Notes: generated by a model not told the origin, from the sequence alone. A stretch of 49,967 bases of DNA from an uncultured Bacteroidota bacterium (GCA_903854725.1 CAINWZ010000011.1:1-49967); one strand, 5' to 3'. Positions 29,016-38,355 are shown, numbered from the stretch's first letter. A program made the numbers and translations.

Positions 29016-29722
29016 TTTTTCATCTGAATTTTAGCCATAGGAAATAAAATATTATTTTCAAGGTGAACATGCTGATGCAGGTCTTCTTCAAATGCCTTTA
29101 ATTCATCTAAGCATACACGATGCGTAGTGCAAGCTGTTTCGGGTGCTTTATAATGATTTGTAATTCTTCTTATTTCAAATAATAAATCACCTGCTTTTTC
29201 ATGTTCAATTTCCATTACATTGATTGGGCCGTCAATAAAACCAATTACTTTTTGAGAGGCAATCGCATGCTCATCAGTGCCAAAAATTATTTTTATTCTA
29301 GGAAATAATATTTGTTCTTCCTTTTGCATATGGGGTATTAGTTCATCGGTAACAGCATTAAATAATGCTAAAACTTTTTCCATATGCGGGTATCTTTCAC
29401 CATGCTTTGCAACTACTTTCCCAATATGATTTAATATAGTAGGGATTGCATTTTTAACATAAAAATGGTGATGAATCAAAATATAGGAAATTAATTGATC
29501 TGCAGACATTTCATTAAATGGCATTTGTGCTTTAATGGGTACGCCAGCTTCATTTATTTCTGCTAAAATTGTTTCTAATGATAAATCATTTTCTATACAG
29601 GCTTCTTTCAAAGTTTTTTTTCCACGACAACAAAAATCTAAACTGTATTTTTCTAAAACAGGAATAAATTCAAAATGTTCTAATGCAATACTTTTTAAAG
29701 TTGCCTCTCCTAGGTTTTTCAT
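29012..29722 (-). CDS. ric: RIC family iron-sulfur cluster repair di-iron protein (YtfE/ScdA-like)
   Basis: FIPVLEKYSLDFCCRGKKTLKEAC; hemerythrin-like His spacing HHHFYVKNAIP, HMQKEEQILFP, MEIEHEKAGDLLFEI, HVHLENNILFP. Confidence 0.95.
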   Translation of the reverse strand: MKNLGEATLKSIALEHFEFIPVLEKYSLDFCCRGKKTLKEACIENDLSLETILAEINEAGVPIKAQMPFNEMSADQLISYILIHHHFYVKNAIPTILNHIGKVVAKHGERYPHMEKVLALFNAVTDELIPHMQKEEQILFPRIKIIFGTDEHAIASQKVIGFIDGPINVMEIEHEKAGDLLFEIRRITNHYKAPETACTTHRVCLDELKAFEEDLHQHVHLENNILFPMAKIQMKN

Positions 29723-29752
29723 ATTTATATATTTATGTAAAATTGAATGTAT

Positions 29753-30979
29753 TTAATTTTTACTTTTATGATTGTACTCATTTTGTATATTTATTAATAC
29801 CAATCCCATAAACATGACTATTGCTACTACAAATAAACTCTCATTGATAAAGGGGATACCTATATAATTCATGGCCTCAATACCTTGCACTAATAATAGT
29901 AGTTGATTGATAATGATACCAGTTACAAATACTATACTTCCTATTTTAGTGTAATAATTTATTTTAAATAGGTGACTCGCAAGTATATAACCTAACAAAA
30001 ACAAGGAAATAACGCCTAAAAGCATAAGATGGAGGTATCCAATTACAACAGGTCTAAACCCAAATGCCAATTGACTTAAAAAGGGGATGGTTGAAACTAA
30101 TTGTAATAGTAATTTTATACTTAGTGCTATTCCTGCCAAGTACACTAACCACCTCCCATTATGGTGAATCAATGCCTCAAATTGCTTATTGTTTTTATAG
30201 ATAAGCATTAGGAGCATTCCCCATCCCAAACACTGAGCCAAAGCCGCTAGTACAATTATACAATATCCGATGATGGGTATAGGTAACCAAAGAGCCGATA
30301 AATAATAAGCTGGAATACAAGCTATACTAAATAACCAAAAAATAACCTTTAAATTTTTGGCAATACCTTCTATTTTTTCAATTTGATTTATGAAAAGACC
30401 CATACATGCAAAAAAGAACCAGCCATTATATTGAAAATGTAAAAAAGCATACACTGCTAATAAATAATAGTTTTGATTGATACTATTCTTTGCCATTAGA
30501 AAGGATAGTGTGAATGCACCAACAGAAGAGAGTATGTTAAATATAATGCCTGCTTTATACCACCAATAACTTCTCAAATTTTTATTTGTTTTATTAAGTT
30601 CTCTCCAAACTAATATTCCAAAAACATAGGCATTGATAATAGATAGGGTTGAAAAACTAATGGAGTATACTCCATAGCCCGAAATGGCAAAACTAATAAG
30701 CATTCCATAGGCGGTGAGTAAGTTAATTAACAATAAAGGCTTAAATTTTTTAAACAATTTATTTTCATCATTAAAAGAAATGGAATGAATAATTAAAATC
30801 ATAATTGCCTGATTAATCCAGCCAGCAAAAGCAAAATGAGAATGTCCGTGTAGAAGATGTTTTTGATCAATAAATGGTAATGAAAAAGCAATTTTATACC
30901 TTAGAATGACTCCTACAAATGAAACGATAAGTAAATTAATAATTGAAATTTTGAGCCAATTGTGAGAGGGCTTGCCCAT
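29753..30979 (-). CDS. multi-TM protein with conserved-looking TM histidines, possibly distantly related to haem-copper oxidase subunit I
   Basis: KHLLHGHSHFAFAGWINQAIMILI; FLHFQYNGWFFFACMG; GYLHLMLLGVISLFLLGYI; directly upstream of ric. Confidence 0.7.
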   Translation of the reverse strand: MGKPSHNWLKISIINLLIVSFVGVILRYKIAFSLPFIDQKHLLHGHSHFAFAGWINQAIMILIIHSISFNDENKLFKKFKPLLLINLLTAYGMLISFAISGYGVYSISFSTLSIINAYVFGILVWRELNKTNKNLRSYWWYKAGIIFNILSSVGAFTLSFLMAKNSINQNYYLLAVYAFLHFQYNGWFFFACMGLFINQIEKIEGIAKNLKVIFWLFSIACIPAYYLSALWLPIPIIGYCIIVLAALAQCLGWGMLLMLIYKNNKQFEALIHHNGRWLVYLAGIALSIKLLLQLVSTIPFLSQLAFGFRPVVIGYLHLMLLGVISLFLLGYILASHLFKINYYTKIGSIVFVTGIIINQLLLLVQGIEAMNYIGIPFINESLFVVAIVMFMGLVLINIQNEYNHKSKN

Positions 30980-31023
30980 AGTGTAATTTTGAAAACAAAG
31001 TTATTTATGCTATTGACTTAATT

Positions 31024-31041
31024 TTATGCGTTAAGTCATAG
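31024..31041. promoter_or_regulatory. degenerate copy of TTATGCG-N4-CGCATAA palindrome
   Basis: TTATGCG-TTAA-GTCATAG; 38 bp upstream of the 30979 start; overlaps a perfect 7-bp inverted repeat GACTTAA/TTAAGTC (31015-31037). Confidence 0.4.
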
Positions 31042-31058
31042 TGTGCGTTAAATTATAG

Positions 31059-31655
31059 CTAGTAATAGACCTTGCCTCTTTCAATGACTAAATGGCCTTT
31101 ATCGTGCATGATGCGCATAGAACGAATAACTGTTTCGACACGAAGTCCGGTCATGTCTGCAATTTGTTGCCTTGTTAATTTTAACTGATTGCAATTAGTA
31201 CAGAAATTTTTATTCTCTTTCTTTAGGTAGTTCAGTAATGCGGCAATCCTAACTTCCGGCGCATGATAAGCTATTGATTTCAATAGTAAGAATTTAAAAC
31301 GAACTCTTTTGGCCAATAGTTTTGTGAATGCAAAATGAATTTCATTGTTTTCTTTTATAAGTTGTAAAAAAGTATTTTTACGTAATCTAATTAAGACAAC
31401 TTCTTCGTCAGCTATTGCGGAGGCTGCGTATAGGCCATCGTCAAATAGAGGAAGTTCTCCGAAACATTCACCTGGTTCAATCATAGTTTGTATATATTCT
31501 TTACCCTCTTCATTAATATTTACCCATTTAACTATACCTGATACTAATTGATTATAGTAGCTGCATTCTGCACCTTCTGAAAAGATGATTTCGTCTCGCC
31601 CAACTTTTTTATATACAGCCCCCCAGGCTAATAATGTATTTATGTCTATAATCAT
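31059..31655 (-). CDS. Crp/Fnr family transcriptional regulator
   Basis: cNMP-binding fold GECFGELPLFDDGLYAASAIADEEVVLIRL; HTH KLTRQQIADMTGLRVETVIRSMRIMHDKGHLVIERGKVYY. Confidence 0.95.
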   Translation of the reverse strand: MIIDINTLLAWGAVYKKVGRDEIIFSEGAECSYYNQLVSGIVKWVNINEEGKEYIQTMIEPGECFGELPLFDDGLYAASAIADEEVVLIRLRKNTFLQLIKENNEIHFAFTKLLAKRVRFKFLLLKSIAYHAPEVRIAALLNYLKKENKNFCTNCNQLKLTRQQIADMTGLRVETVIRSMRIMHDKGHLVIERGKVYY

Positions 31656-31716
31656 TTTATTATATAGTTTTTTTATGATTTAGGTACTAAACTATTTTTT
31701 TATATATAATTAAAAC

Positions 31717-31751
31717 ATGACACTTGTCATAAGTTGTATGACAAGTGTCAT
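31717..31751. promoter_or_regulatory. paired palindromic operator: two ATGACA-N2-TGTCAT sites, 21 bp centre-to-centre
   Basis: ATGACACTTGTCAT (31717-31730), 7-bp spacer AAGTTGT, ATGACAAGTGTCAT (31738-31751). Confidence 0.7.
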
Positions 31752-31835
31752 AAAACAACTTTTTCTCACTTAATGTATAGACAATCAATCTTTTAGAATA
31801 CACTATTCACTTTCATTATAGACTATGAATTTGTA

Positions 31836-31853
31836 TTATGAGTGTACGCATAA
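31836..31853. promoter_or_regulatory. near-perfect TTATGCG-N4-CGCATAA palindrome upstream of the cytochrome c/nosZ operon
   Basis: TTATGAG-TGTA-CGCATAA, one mismatch between arms; 55 bp upstream of the ATG at 31909. Confidence 0.6.
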
Positions 31854-31908
31854 AAACTATTTTGAAGCTGTTCTAATCTTGTGGATCATTCATTAAAATA
31901 TAATTAAT

Positions 31909-32376
31909 ATGAAAAAAACATTTGCCATCTTGATGGTTTTATCAATTTTATATGCTTGTGGTGGACAACAAACAGTTGCAACCGACGCAGTTACTGCTTC
32001 TGCAAGCGATCCAAATACTAACCCTACTTATGATCCTCAAAGGGGAGAAGGTAAGTTTACAAAAGTAGAAGTTGGAGCTACCATTGATGAAAAATTAGTT
32101 CAAGCTGGTACAAAAGTTTTTGCTGTTAAATGTAGTGCTTGTCATAAACTTACCGGTGAAAAATTAGTAGGACCCGGTTGGAAAGGGGTTACAGAAAGAT
32201 TCAAGCCAGAGTGGATTATGAATTTCGTAACTAATACAGATGCAATGCTAAATAAGGATCCTAAAGCACAAGCACAATTAGAAATTTGTTTAGTGCGTAT
32301 GCCAAATCAAAATGTTACAGATGATGATGCAAGAAATATTTATGAATTCATGCGTAAAAATGATTCAAAAAAATAA
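31909..32376 (+). CDS. lipoprotein c-type cytochrome
   Basis: Lipobox-like LYACGG; CSACHKLTGEKLVGPGWKGVTERF; C-terminal Met-containing MPNQNVTDDDARNIYEFM. Confidence 0.93.
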   Translation: MKKTFAILMVLSILYACGGQQTVATDAVTASASDPNTNPTYDPQRGEGKFTKVEVGATIDEKLVQAGTKVFAVKCSACHKLTGEKLVGPGWKGVTERFKPEWIMNFVTNTDAMLNKDPKAQAQLEICLVRMPNQNVTDDDARNIYEFMRKNDSKK

Positions 32377-32441
32377 TTCTAAAAAAATAACTGATTTCAA
32401 TTTTGGACAAATATATTTTACTCAACTTCAAATATTCATTT

Positions 32442-34463
32442 ATGAAAAATTTACATTTTAAACATTGGCTATTTATTTCAGTCGCGTTTGTTTTTACTTT
32501 GGCTTCTTGTAAGCCTAAAAATGCAAACAATACTATTAGTGCTGATGCTGCTGCAAAAGTTTATGTAGCTCCAGGTAAGTATGACGAATTTTATAATTTT
32601 GTTTCAGGTGGTTTTAGCGGTCAAATGAGCGCCTATGGTTTACCATCGGGAAGATTATTAAGAGTGATTCCTGTTTTCTCTGTTGATCCAGAAAAAGGAT
32701 ATGGCTTTAGTGAAGAAACGAAACCCATGTTAAATACTTCTCATGGTTTTGTGCCTTGGGATGATTTACACCATGTCCAGTTATCAAAAACAAATGGCGA
32801 TTATGATGGAAAATGGGTGTTTGGAAACGCCAATAATACACCTAGAGTTGCGCGTATTGATTTAAAAACATTTAGGACTGCTGAAATTATCGAGTTGCCT
32901 AATAGTGCAGGAAATCACTCTTCGCCCTTTTTAACAGAAAATACAGAATATGTGGTTGCCGGAACAAGATTTAGTGTTCCTCCAGATGATGTAAATGGCG
33001 ATGTGCCTATCAATACCTATAAGAAAAATTTTAAAGGCACTTTGAGTTTTATTAGTGTTAAAAAAGAGGATGGCAAGATGGAATTAGCTTTCCAAATTCA
33101 ATGTCCTGGTTTTAATTTCGATTTAAGTAGAGCGGGAAAAGGGGTTTCTCATGGTTGGTTTTTCTTTTCTTGTTATAATACCGAGCAAGCCAATACACTG
33201 TTAGAGGTAAATGCTTCACAAAAAGATAAAGATTTTATTTTAGCAGTAAACTGGAAGAAAGCGGAAGAGTATTTAAAAGCTGGGAAAGGGAAAAAGAAAA
33301 GCGTACGTTATGCTCACAACACGTATAATGAAAAAACACATACTGCCACTTCAGAGATAAAAACAGAAGTTATTGTGCTTGATTCAAAAGAGCTAGCCGA
33401 CTTATGTTATTTTATCCCATGTCCTAAATCACCACATGGATGTGATGTGAGTCCTACAGGAGAGTATATTGTTGGAAGTGGAAAATTAGCTGCTGTTATA
33501 CCTGTATTTGGTTTTGATAAAATGCTTAAAACCATACAAGCTAAAGATTTCATTGGCACTTTTGAAGGCATCCCTGTATTGAAGTATGAATCAGTATTGT
33601 ATGGAGAAGTAAAGAAGCCTGGACTAGGGCCTTTGCATACAGAATTTGATAACAAGGGCAATGCCTATACTTCTTTCTTTGTTTCTTCTGAAATAGTAAA
33701 ATGGAATATTAAAGATTTAAAAGTATTAGACAGAGCATCAACTTATTATTCAGTAGGTCATTTAACAGTTGCGGGTGGCGATACAAAAAACCCCAATGGG
33801 AAATATTTAGTGGCGTATAATAAAATTACAAAAGATAGATATTTACCTACAGGTCCAGAGCTTTCTCAAAGTGCTCAACTTTTTGATATCAGTGGCGATA
33901 AGATGCAATTAATTTTAGACTTCCCAACTATTGGTGAACCGCATTATGCACAAATTGCTCCTGCAGAACTTATTAAAAATAATAGTACTAAGTTTTACAA
34001 ACTAGACGACAATAAACATAAATATGCATCCATTGGAGAAGGCGCTACTAAAGTAGTTCGTGAAGGCAAAAATGTTCATGTATATATGACTGCTATTAGA
34101 TCTCACTTTTCTCCAGATAATATTGAAGGGATTAGAATGGGAGACGATGTATATTTCCATGTAACCAATTTAGAGCAGGATTGGGACGTGCCACATGGTT
34201 TTGGAATCAAAGGTGCTGCCAATGCGGAATTACTAATTATGCCTGGCGAAACACAAACATTAAAGTGGACACCAGACCGCGTTGGTATGGTGCCTATTTA
34301 TTGTACTGATTTCTGCAGTGCTTTACACCAAGAAATGCAAGGTTATGTAAGAGTATCTCCTGTTGGAAGCAATGTGCCACTTAGTTATAGTTTAGGCACG
34401 AATATGCCAAAAGTGGAAGGCGATGAAAAAGGGGAGGAGAAAGAAAAGGGTAAGAAAAAATAA
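32442..34463 (+). CDS. nosZ: nitrous-oxide reductase, clade II/Sec-dependent type
   Basis: Lipobox-like signal FTLASCKPK with no twin arginine; SPHGCDVSPTGEYIVGSGKL; CuA region DVPHGFGIKGAANAELLIMPGETQTLKWTPDRVGMVPIYCTDFCSALHQEMQGYVRV. Confidence 0.96.
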   Translation: MKNLHFKHWLFISVAFVFTLASCKPKNANNTISADAAAKVYVAPGKYDEFYNFVSGGFSGQMSAYGLPSGRLLRVIPVFSVDPEKGYGFSEETKPMLNTSHGFVPWDDLHHVQLSKTNGDYDGKWVFGNANNTPRVARIDLKTFRTAEIIELPNSAGNHSSPFLTENTEYVVAGTRFSVPPDDVNGDVPINTYKKNFKGTLSFISVKKEDGKMELAFQIQCPGFNFDLSRAGKGVSHGWFFFSCYNTEQANTLLEVNASQKDKDFILAVNWKKAEEYLKAGKGKKKSVRYAHNTYNEKTHTATSEIKTEVIVLDSKELADLCYFIPCPKSPHGCDVSPTGEYIVGSGKLAAVIPVFGFDKMLKTIQAKDFIGTFEGIPVLKYESVLYGEVKKPGLGPLHTEFDNKGNAYTSFFVSSEIVKWNIKDLKVLDRASTYYSVGHLTVAGGDTKNPNGKYLVAYNKITKDRYLPTGPELSQSAQLFDISGDKMQLILDFPTIGEPHYAQIAPAELIKNNSTKFYKLDDNKHKYASIGEGATKVVREGKNVHVYMTAIRSHFSPDNIEGIRMGDDVYFHVTNLEQDWDVPHGFGIKGAANAELLIMPGETQTLKWTPDRVGMVPIYCTDFCSALHQEMQGYVRVSPVGSNVPLSYSLGTNMPKVEGDEKGEEKEKGKKK

Positions 34464-34491
34464 ATTACTACTACATCTACTAATACTATGC

Positions 34492-34526
34492 ACTAGTGGG
34501 TCTTACTATTTATTAGACCCACTAGT
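34492..34526. repeat. perfect 12-bp stem hairpin between nosZ and the membrane-NosL gene
   Basis: ACTAGTGGGTCT (34492-34503), 11-nt loop, AGACCCACTAGT (34515-34526); no T tract follows on either strand. Confidence 0.85.
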
Positions 34527-34554
34527 TCGTAATGGTAACTTTAATATTATTTTA

Positions 34555-35583
34555 ATGAATTCGAGTAAATTGAATATAAGTAATCGCGTTATATTATTTG
34601 TTTCTGCACTTTTATTAATTGTGGTTTTATATGTACCCATGTGGAGCATAGAATTAAATGCACCTCAGTATCCTGAAGGTTTAGGACTTTCGATATATGC
34701 CAATAAATTGGGAGGAAATGTAGATATTATTAATGGGTTGAATCATTATATTGGTATGAAAACACTTCATGAAAAAGATTTTCCAGAATTTGTGATCTTA
34801 CCATACTGCATTCTCTTTTTTTCCATCTTTTGTATGATTACCGCTTTGTTAGCTCGAAAGAAACTATTGTATACTTTATTGATATTTTTTATCTTATTTG
34901 GCGTTATAGCCATGGCAGATTTTTGGCGTTGGGAATATAATTATGGTCATGAACTCAATCCAGATGCAGCTATTAAAGTGCCAGGCATGTCCTATCAGCC
35001 ACCATTAATAGGCTATAAACAATTATTAAATTTTGGCGCTTATTCGGTTCCCGATATAGGAGGTTGGATTTTTATAGTCGTGGGAATTACACTTTTGACA
35101 CTATCAATTTTGGCCTATAGAAGTAATAGTTCAGTAAAAGTATTTTCAAAAAAAATTATCAAAAGCACAGTAGGGTTACTATTTTTAATGACAAATGCTT
35201 TTGCATGCAATCCTATTCCACCTAATATAAAAATTGGAAAAGATGCTTGCACTTATTGCAAAATGACCATTTCGGATAACCGTTTTGGTGCTGTTTTAAT
35301 TTCGGAAAAAGGGAAAAAATACATTTTCGATGATCCAAATTGTCTTGCTGCTTATTTACATAGCCCTCAAAATAATTCAATAAAGGTTGCTTCAATCTAC
35401 TTTGCCGATTTTATTGGGTCACACTTTCTAATAAATTCAAATGAAGCAATTATTATTAGAAGTAATAACCTACATGGCCCTATGAATGGAACTTTCGCAG
35501 CTTTTTCTATTAAAGACAGTGCGTTGAATTATATATCAGCAAATACAGGCAGTATTGTAACGCTTAAAGAAGTTCTACAATGA
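34555..35583 (+). CDS. membrane protein fused to a C-terminal NosL-like copper-chaperone domain
   Basis: Multi-TM N-terminal half, then CNPIPPNIKIGKDACTYCKMTISDNRFGAVLISEKGKKYIFDDPNCLAAYL (NosL-like). Start moved to ATG 34555. Confidence 0.88.
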   Translation: MNSSKLNISNRVILFVSALLLIVVLYVPMWSIELNAPQYPEGLGLSIYANKLGGNVDIINGLNHYIGMKTLHEKDFPEFVILPYCILFFSIFCMITALLARKKLLYTLLIFFILFGVIAMADFWRWEYNYGHELNPDAAIKVPGMSYQPPLIGYKQLLNFGAYSVPDIGGWIFIVVGITLLTLSILAYRSNSSVKVFSKKIIKSTVGLLFLMTNAFACNPIPPNIKIGKDACTYCKMTISDNRFGAVLISEKGKKYIFDDPNCLAAYLHSPQNNSIKVASIYFADFIGSHFLINSNEAIIIRSNNLHGPMNGTFAAFSIKDSALNYISANTGSIVTLKEVLQ

Positions 35584-36812
35584 AAAAAGCAATACTGATA
35601 TTGATGGCATTGATATTTTGGATAGAAATTTTTGCAAACATAATTTATGTAGGTCCCTTGCAAAAAATAAAATCCATTCGTTCTGCAATACATATTGCAA
35701 ATAAGGGAGATACAATTTTGGTGTCATCTGGAACGTATAAGGAGGGTAATTTGATTATTTCAAAGCAACTTACTCTTATTGGGAAAAAGTACCCCATTTT
35801 AGATGGGCAAAATAAATTTGAGGTAATTTCTATTAAAGCTAATAAAGTTGTAATTGATGGTTTTAAAATTTATCATTCTGGCACTTCTAATTTAGATGAT
35901 TATGCAGGAATAAAAATTTATGATAGTAGGGAGGTTGTAATACAAAATAATATTTTAGACGACACTTATTTTGGTATTTACTTACAATATGCAAAAAACT
36001 GTGTTGTTAAAAACAATCAATTAAAAGCTTACAATAAGGGGGAGCAACAAAGTGGTAATGGTGTTCATTGTTGGAAATCGGACAGTTTGCATATTATTGG
36101 TAATACCATTGATGGCCATAGAGACGGCATCTATTTTGAGTTTGTCACCAATTCTTTAATTAAAGCAAATACTACTACTCATAATATCAGATATGGCTTG
36201 CATTTCATGTTTTCAAATAATGATACTTATCAATCTAACTCATTTATTGCTAATGGCGCTGGTGTAGCTGTAATGTATTCTAATAAAGTTAGCATGCTTG
36301 CTAATAATTTTAAAGAGAATTGGGGTGACGCAGCATATGGCTTGTTATTAAAAGAAATTTCGGATAGTTATATAGTAGGTAATGTCTTTGAAAAAAATAC
36401 GAGTGGTATTTATTTAGAAGGGGCATCAAGAATACAAATGAATCATAATATTTTTAAGAATAACGGATGGGCAATGAAAATTCAAGCCAGTTGCATGGAT
36501 ATTAATGTTGCTCAAAATAATTTTGAGGGTAATACTTTTGATATTGGCACGAATGGAAGCCTTGTCTTGAATACGTTCAATAAAAATTACTGGGATAAAT
36601 ACGAAGGGTATGATTTAAACCGAGATAAAATTGGAGATATACCTTATAGACCCGTGAGTTTGTATTCTATGATTGTAGAACAAAATCCGCCAGCCATGAT
36701 GCTCTTTAGAAGCTTCATTACATCATTATTAGATAAGACCGAAAAATTAATACCAAGCTTAACGCCAGAAAATTTAAAAGATAATACTCCTTTAATGAGA
36801 AAAGCATTTTAA
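35580..36812 (+). CDS. nosD: nitrous oxide reductase maturation protein NosD
   Basis: Right-handed beta-helix repeats, NRDKIGDIPYRPVSLYSMIVEQNPPAMMLFRSF; in the nos cluster. Confidence 0.95.
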   Translation: MKKAILILMALIFWIEIFANIIYVGPLQKIKSIRSAIHIANKGDTILVSSGTYKEGNLIISKQLTLIGKKYPILDGQNKFEVISIKANKVVIDGFKIYHSGTSNLDDYAGIKIYDSREVVIQNNILDDTYFGIYLQYAKNCVVKNNQLKAYNKGEQQSGNGVHCWKSDSLHIIGNTIDGHRDGIYFEFVTNSLIKANTTTHNIRYGLHFMFSNNDTYQSNSFIANGAGVAVMYSNKVSMLANNFKENWGDAAYGLLLKEISDSYIVGNVFEKNTSGIYLEGASRIQMNHNIFKNNGWAMKIQASCMDINVAQNNFEGNTFDIGTNGSLVLNTFNKNYWDKYEGYDLNRDKIGDIPYRPVSLYSMIVEQNPPAMMLFRSFITSLLDKTEKLIPSLTPENLKDNTPLMRKAF

Positions 36813-36822
36813 AATTAATAGT

Positions 36823-37530
36823 ATGATTATTGCAAATAATGTAACCAAACAATACGGAAAACTAAAAGCATTAGATAATGTATCTGTTACCTGTAATAAG
36901 GGAGAGTGTGTTATTTTAATTGGCCCAAATGGTAGCGGCAAAACAACACTCATTAAATGTATTTTAGGAATGGCTATTCCTGATAGCGGTTTTATAACAT
37001 TTGACAAAAAAAATATTAATAAAGATTGGGCCTATAGGGCTGCGATTGGCTATATGCCTCAAATTGGCAAATACCCTGAAAATATGACTATTGGGCAATT
37101 ATTGGGCATGATGAAAGATATAAGAAACACCCAACAAGTATTAGACGAGGATCTTATTGTTGGGTTTAAATTAAATTCCTTGCTTCATAAAAGAATGGGA
37201 ACCTTATCCGGTGGTACTACTCAAAAAGTAAGTGCTGCCTTAGCTTTTTTATTTAACCCAGCAGTTTTAATATTAGATGAGCCTACAGCAGGTTTAGATC
37301 CAATAGCTTCTGAAATATTAAAAGAAAAAATTATTGCGGAGAAAGATAATGGCAAGTTGATTTTAGTGACTTCGCATGTTTTAAGTGATTTAGACGATTT
37401 GGTGACTGAAGTTATTTATATGCAAGAGGGTAAATTATGTTTTCATCAATCTATTGAAATATTAAGACAAAATACAGGGGAAGAAAAATTAGCCAAGGCT
37501 ATCGCAACTATCATGTTAAAAAACGCATAA
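36823..37530 (+). CDS. nosF: ABC transporter ATP-binding protein NosF
   Basis: Walker A GPNGSGKTTLIK; LSGGTTQKVS; Walker B ILDEPTAGLDP; context. Confidence 0.95.
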   Translation: MIIANNVTKQYGKLKALDNVSVTCNKGECVILIGPNGSGKTTLIKCILGMAIPDSGFITFDKKNINKDWAYRAAIGYMPQIGKYPENMTIGQLLGMMKDIRNTQQVLDEDLIVGFKLNSLLHKRMGTLSGGTTQKVSAALAFLFNPAVLILDEPTAGLDPIASEILKEKIIAEKDNGKLILVTSHVLSDLDDLVTEVIYMQEGKLCFHQSIEILRQNTGEEKLAKAIATIMLKNA

Positions 37531-37542
37531 TTATTTTATATA

Positions 37543-38310
37543 ATGAAAAAAATAGTAAAATATATAATGACCGATATTCTTAGAAGTAGAATAATGATTA
37601 TTTACACCATCGTATTATTAGCCACTTCCTTGAGTTTATTTAGCTTAGAAGACAATGCCAATAAAGGGCTATTGAGTTTATTGAACATTATTTTAATTAT
37701 TGTGCCTTTATTTAGCCTGCTATTTTCTACCATTTATATATACAATAGTGCTGAATTTATTGAATTATTAGTGAGTCAGCCCTTACAAAGAAAAAGTATT
37801 TGGTTAAGTTTTTCCGTAGGACTTGCTATTTCATTATCTATGGCCTTTGTAATAGGTATTGGGGTACCCGTTTTATTATTTCAGTTTAATGCTATTGGTT
37901 TTTTATTACTAATTGTAGGAATTTTATTAACTGTCATTTTTGTGGCTATTGCATTATGGGCTGCCGTTCAAATTAGAGACAAAGCCAAGGGAATAGGGCT
38001 GGCCATTTTACTATGGATGTATTTCTCTTTATTATTTGATGGCTTTGTCTTGTTTTTATTATTTCAATTTGCCGATTATCCTTTGGAAAAACCAATGATT
38101 TTAGTAAGTGCCCTTAATCCTATTGATTTAGGCAGGATCCTTATTTTACTTCAGTTAGACATTTCTGCAATGATGGGGTATACAGGGGCTATTTTTAAAG
38201 ACTTCTTTGGAACTATTGCGGGGGTAACCATAGCCTTTATAACATTGACACTTTGGATAATTATTCCCTTATATTTTTCAACGCACAAATTTAATAGGAA
38301 AGATTTATAA
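37543..38310 (+). CDS. nosY: ABC transporter permease NosY
   Basis: Multi-TM with ELLVSQPLQRKSIWLSFSVGLAISL and SALNPIDLGRILILLQLD; follows nosF. Confidence 0.92.
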   Translation: MKKIVKYIMTDILRSRIMIIYTIVLLATSLSLFSLEDNANKGLLSLLNIILIIVPLFSLLFSTIYIYNSAEFIELLVSQPLQRKSIWLSFSVGLAISLSMAFVIGIGVPVLLFQFNAIGFLLLIVGILLTVIFVAIALWAAVQIRDKAKGIGLAILLWMYFSLLFDGFVLFLLFQFADYPLEKPMILVSALNPIDLGRILILLQLDISAMMGYTGAIFKDFFGTIAGVTIAFITLTLWIIIPLYFSTHKFNRKDL

Positions 38311-38355
38311 GGTAAATAATCTGGAACCGCGCTCAATACTTTAATAAAATTAATT

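Noticed and set aside
34423-34554. N-terminal extension of the membrane-NosL ORF
   Set aside because: Overlaps the nosZ 3' end, translates through the perfect hairpin and adds an implausible Lys/Arg-rich leader; ATG at 34555 preferred.
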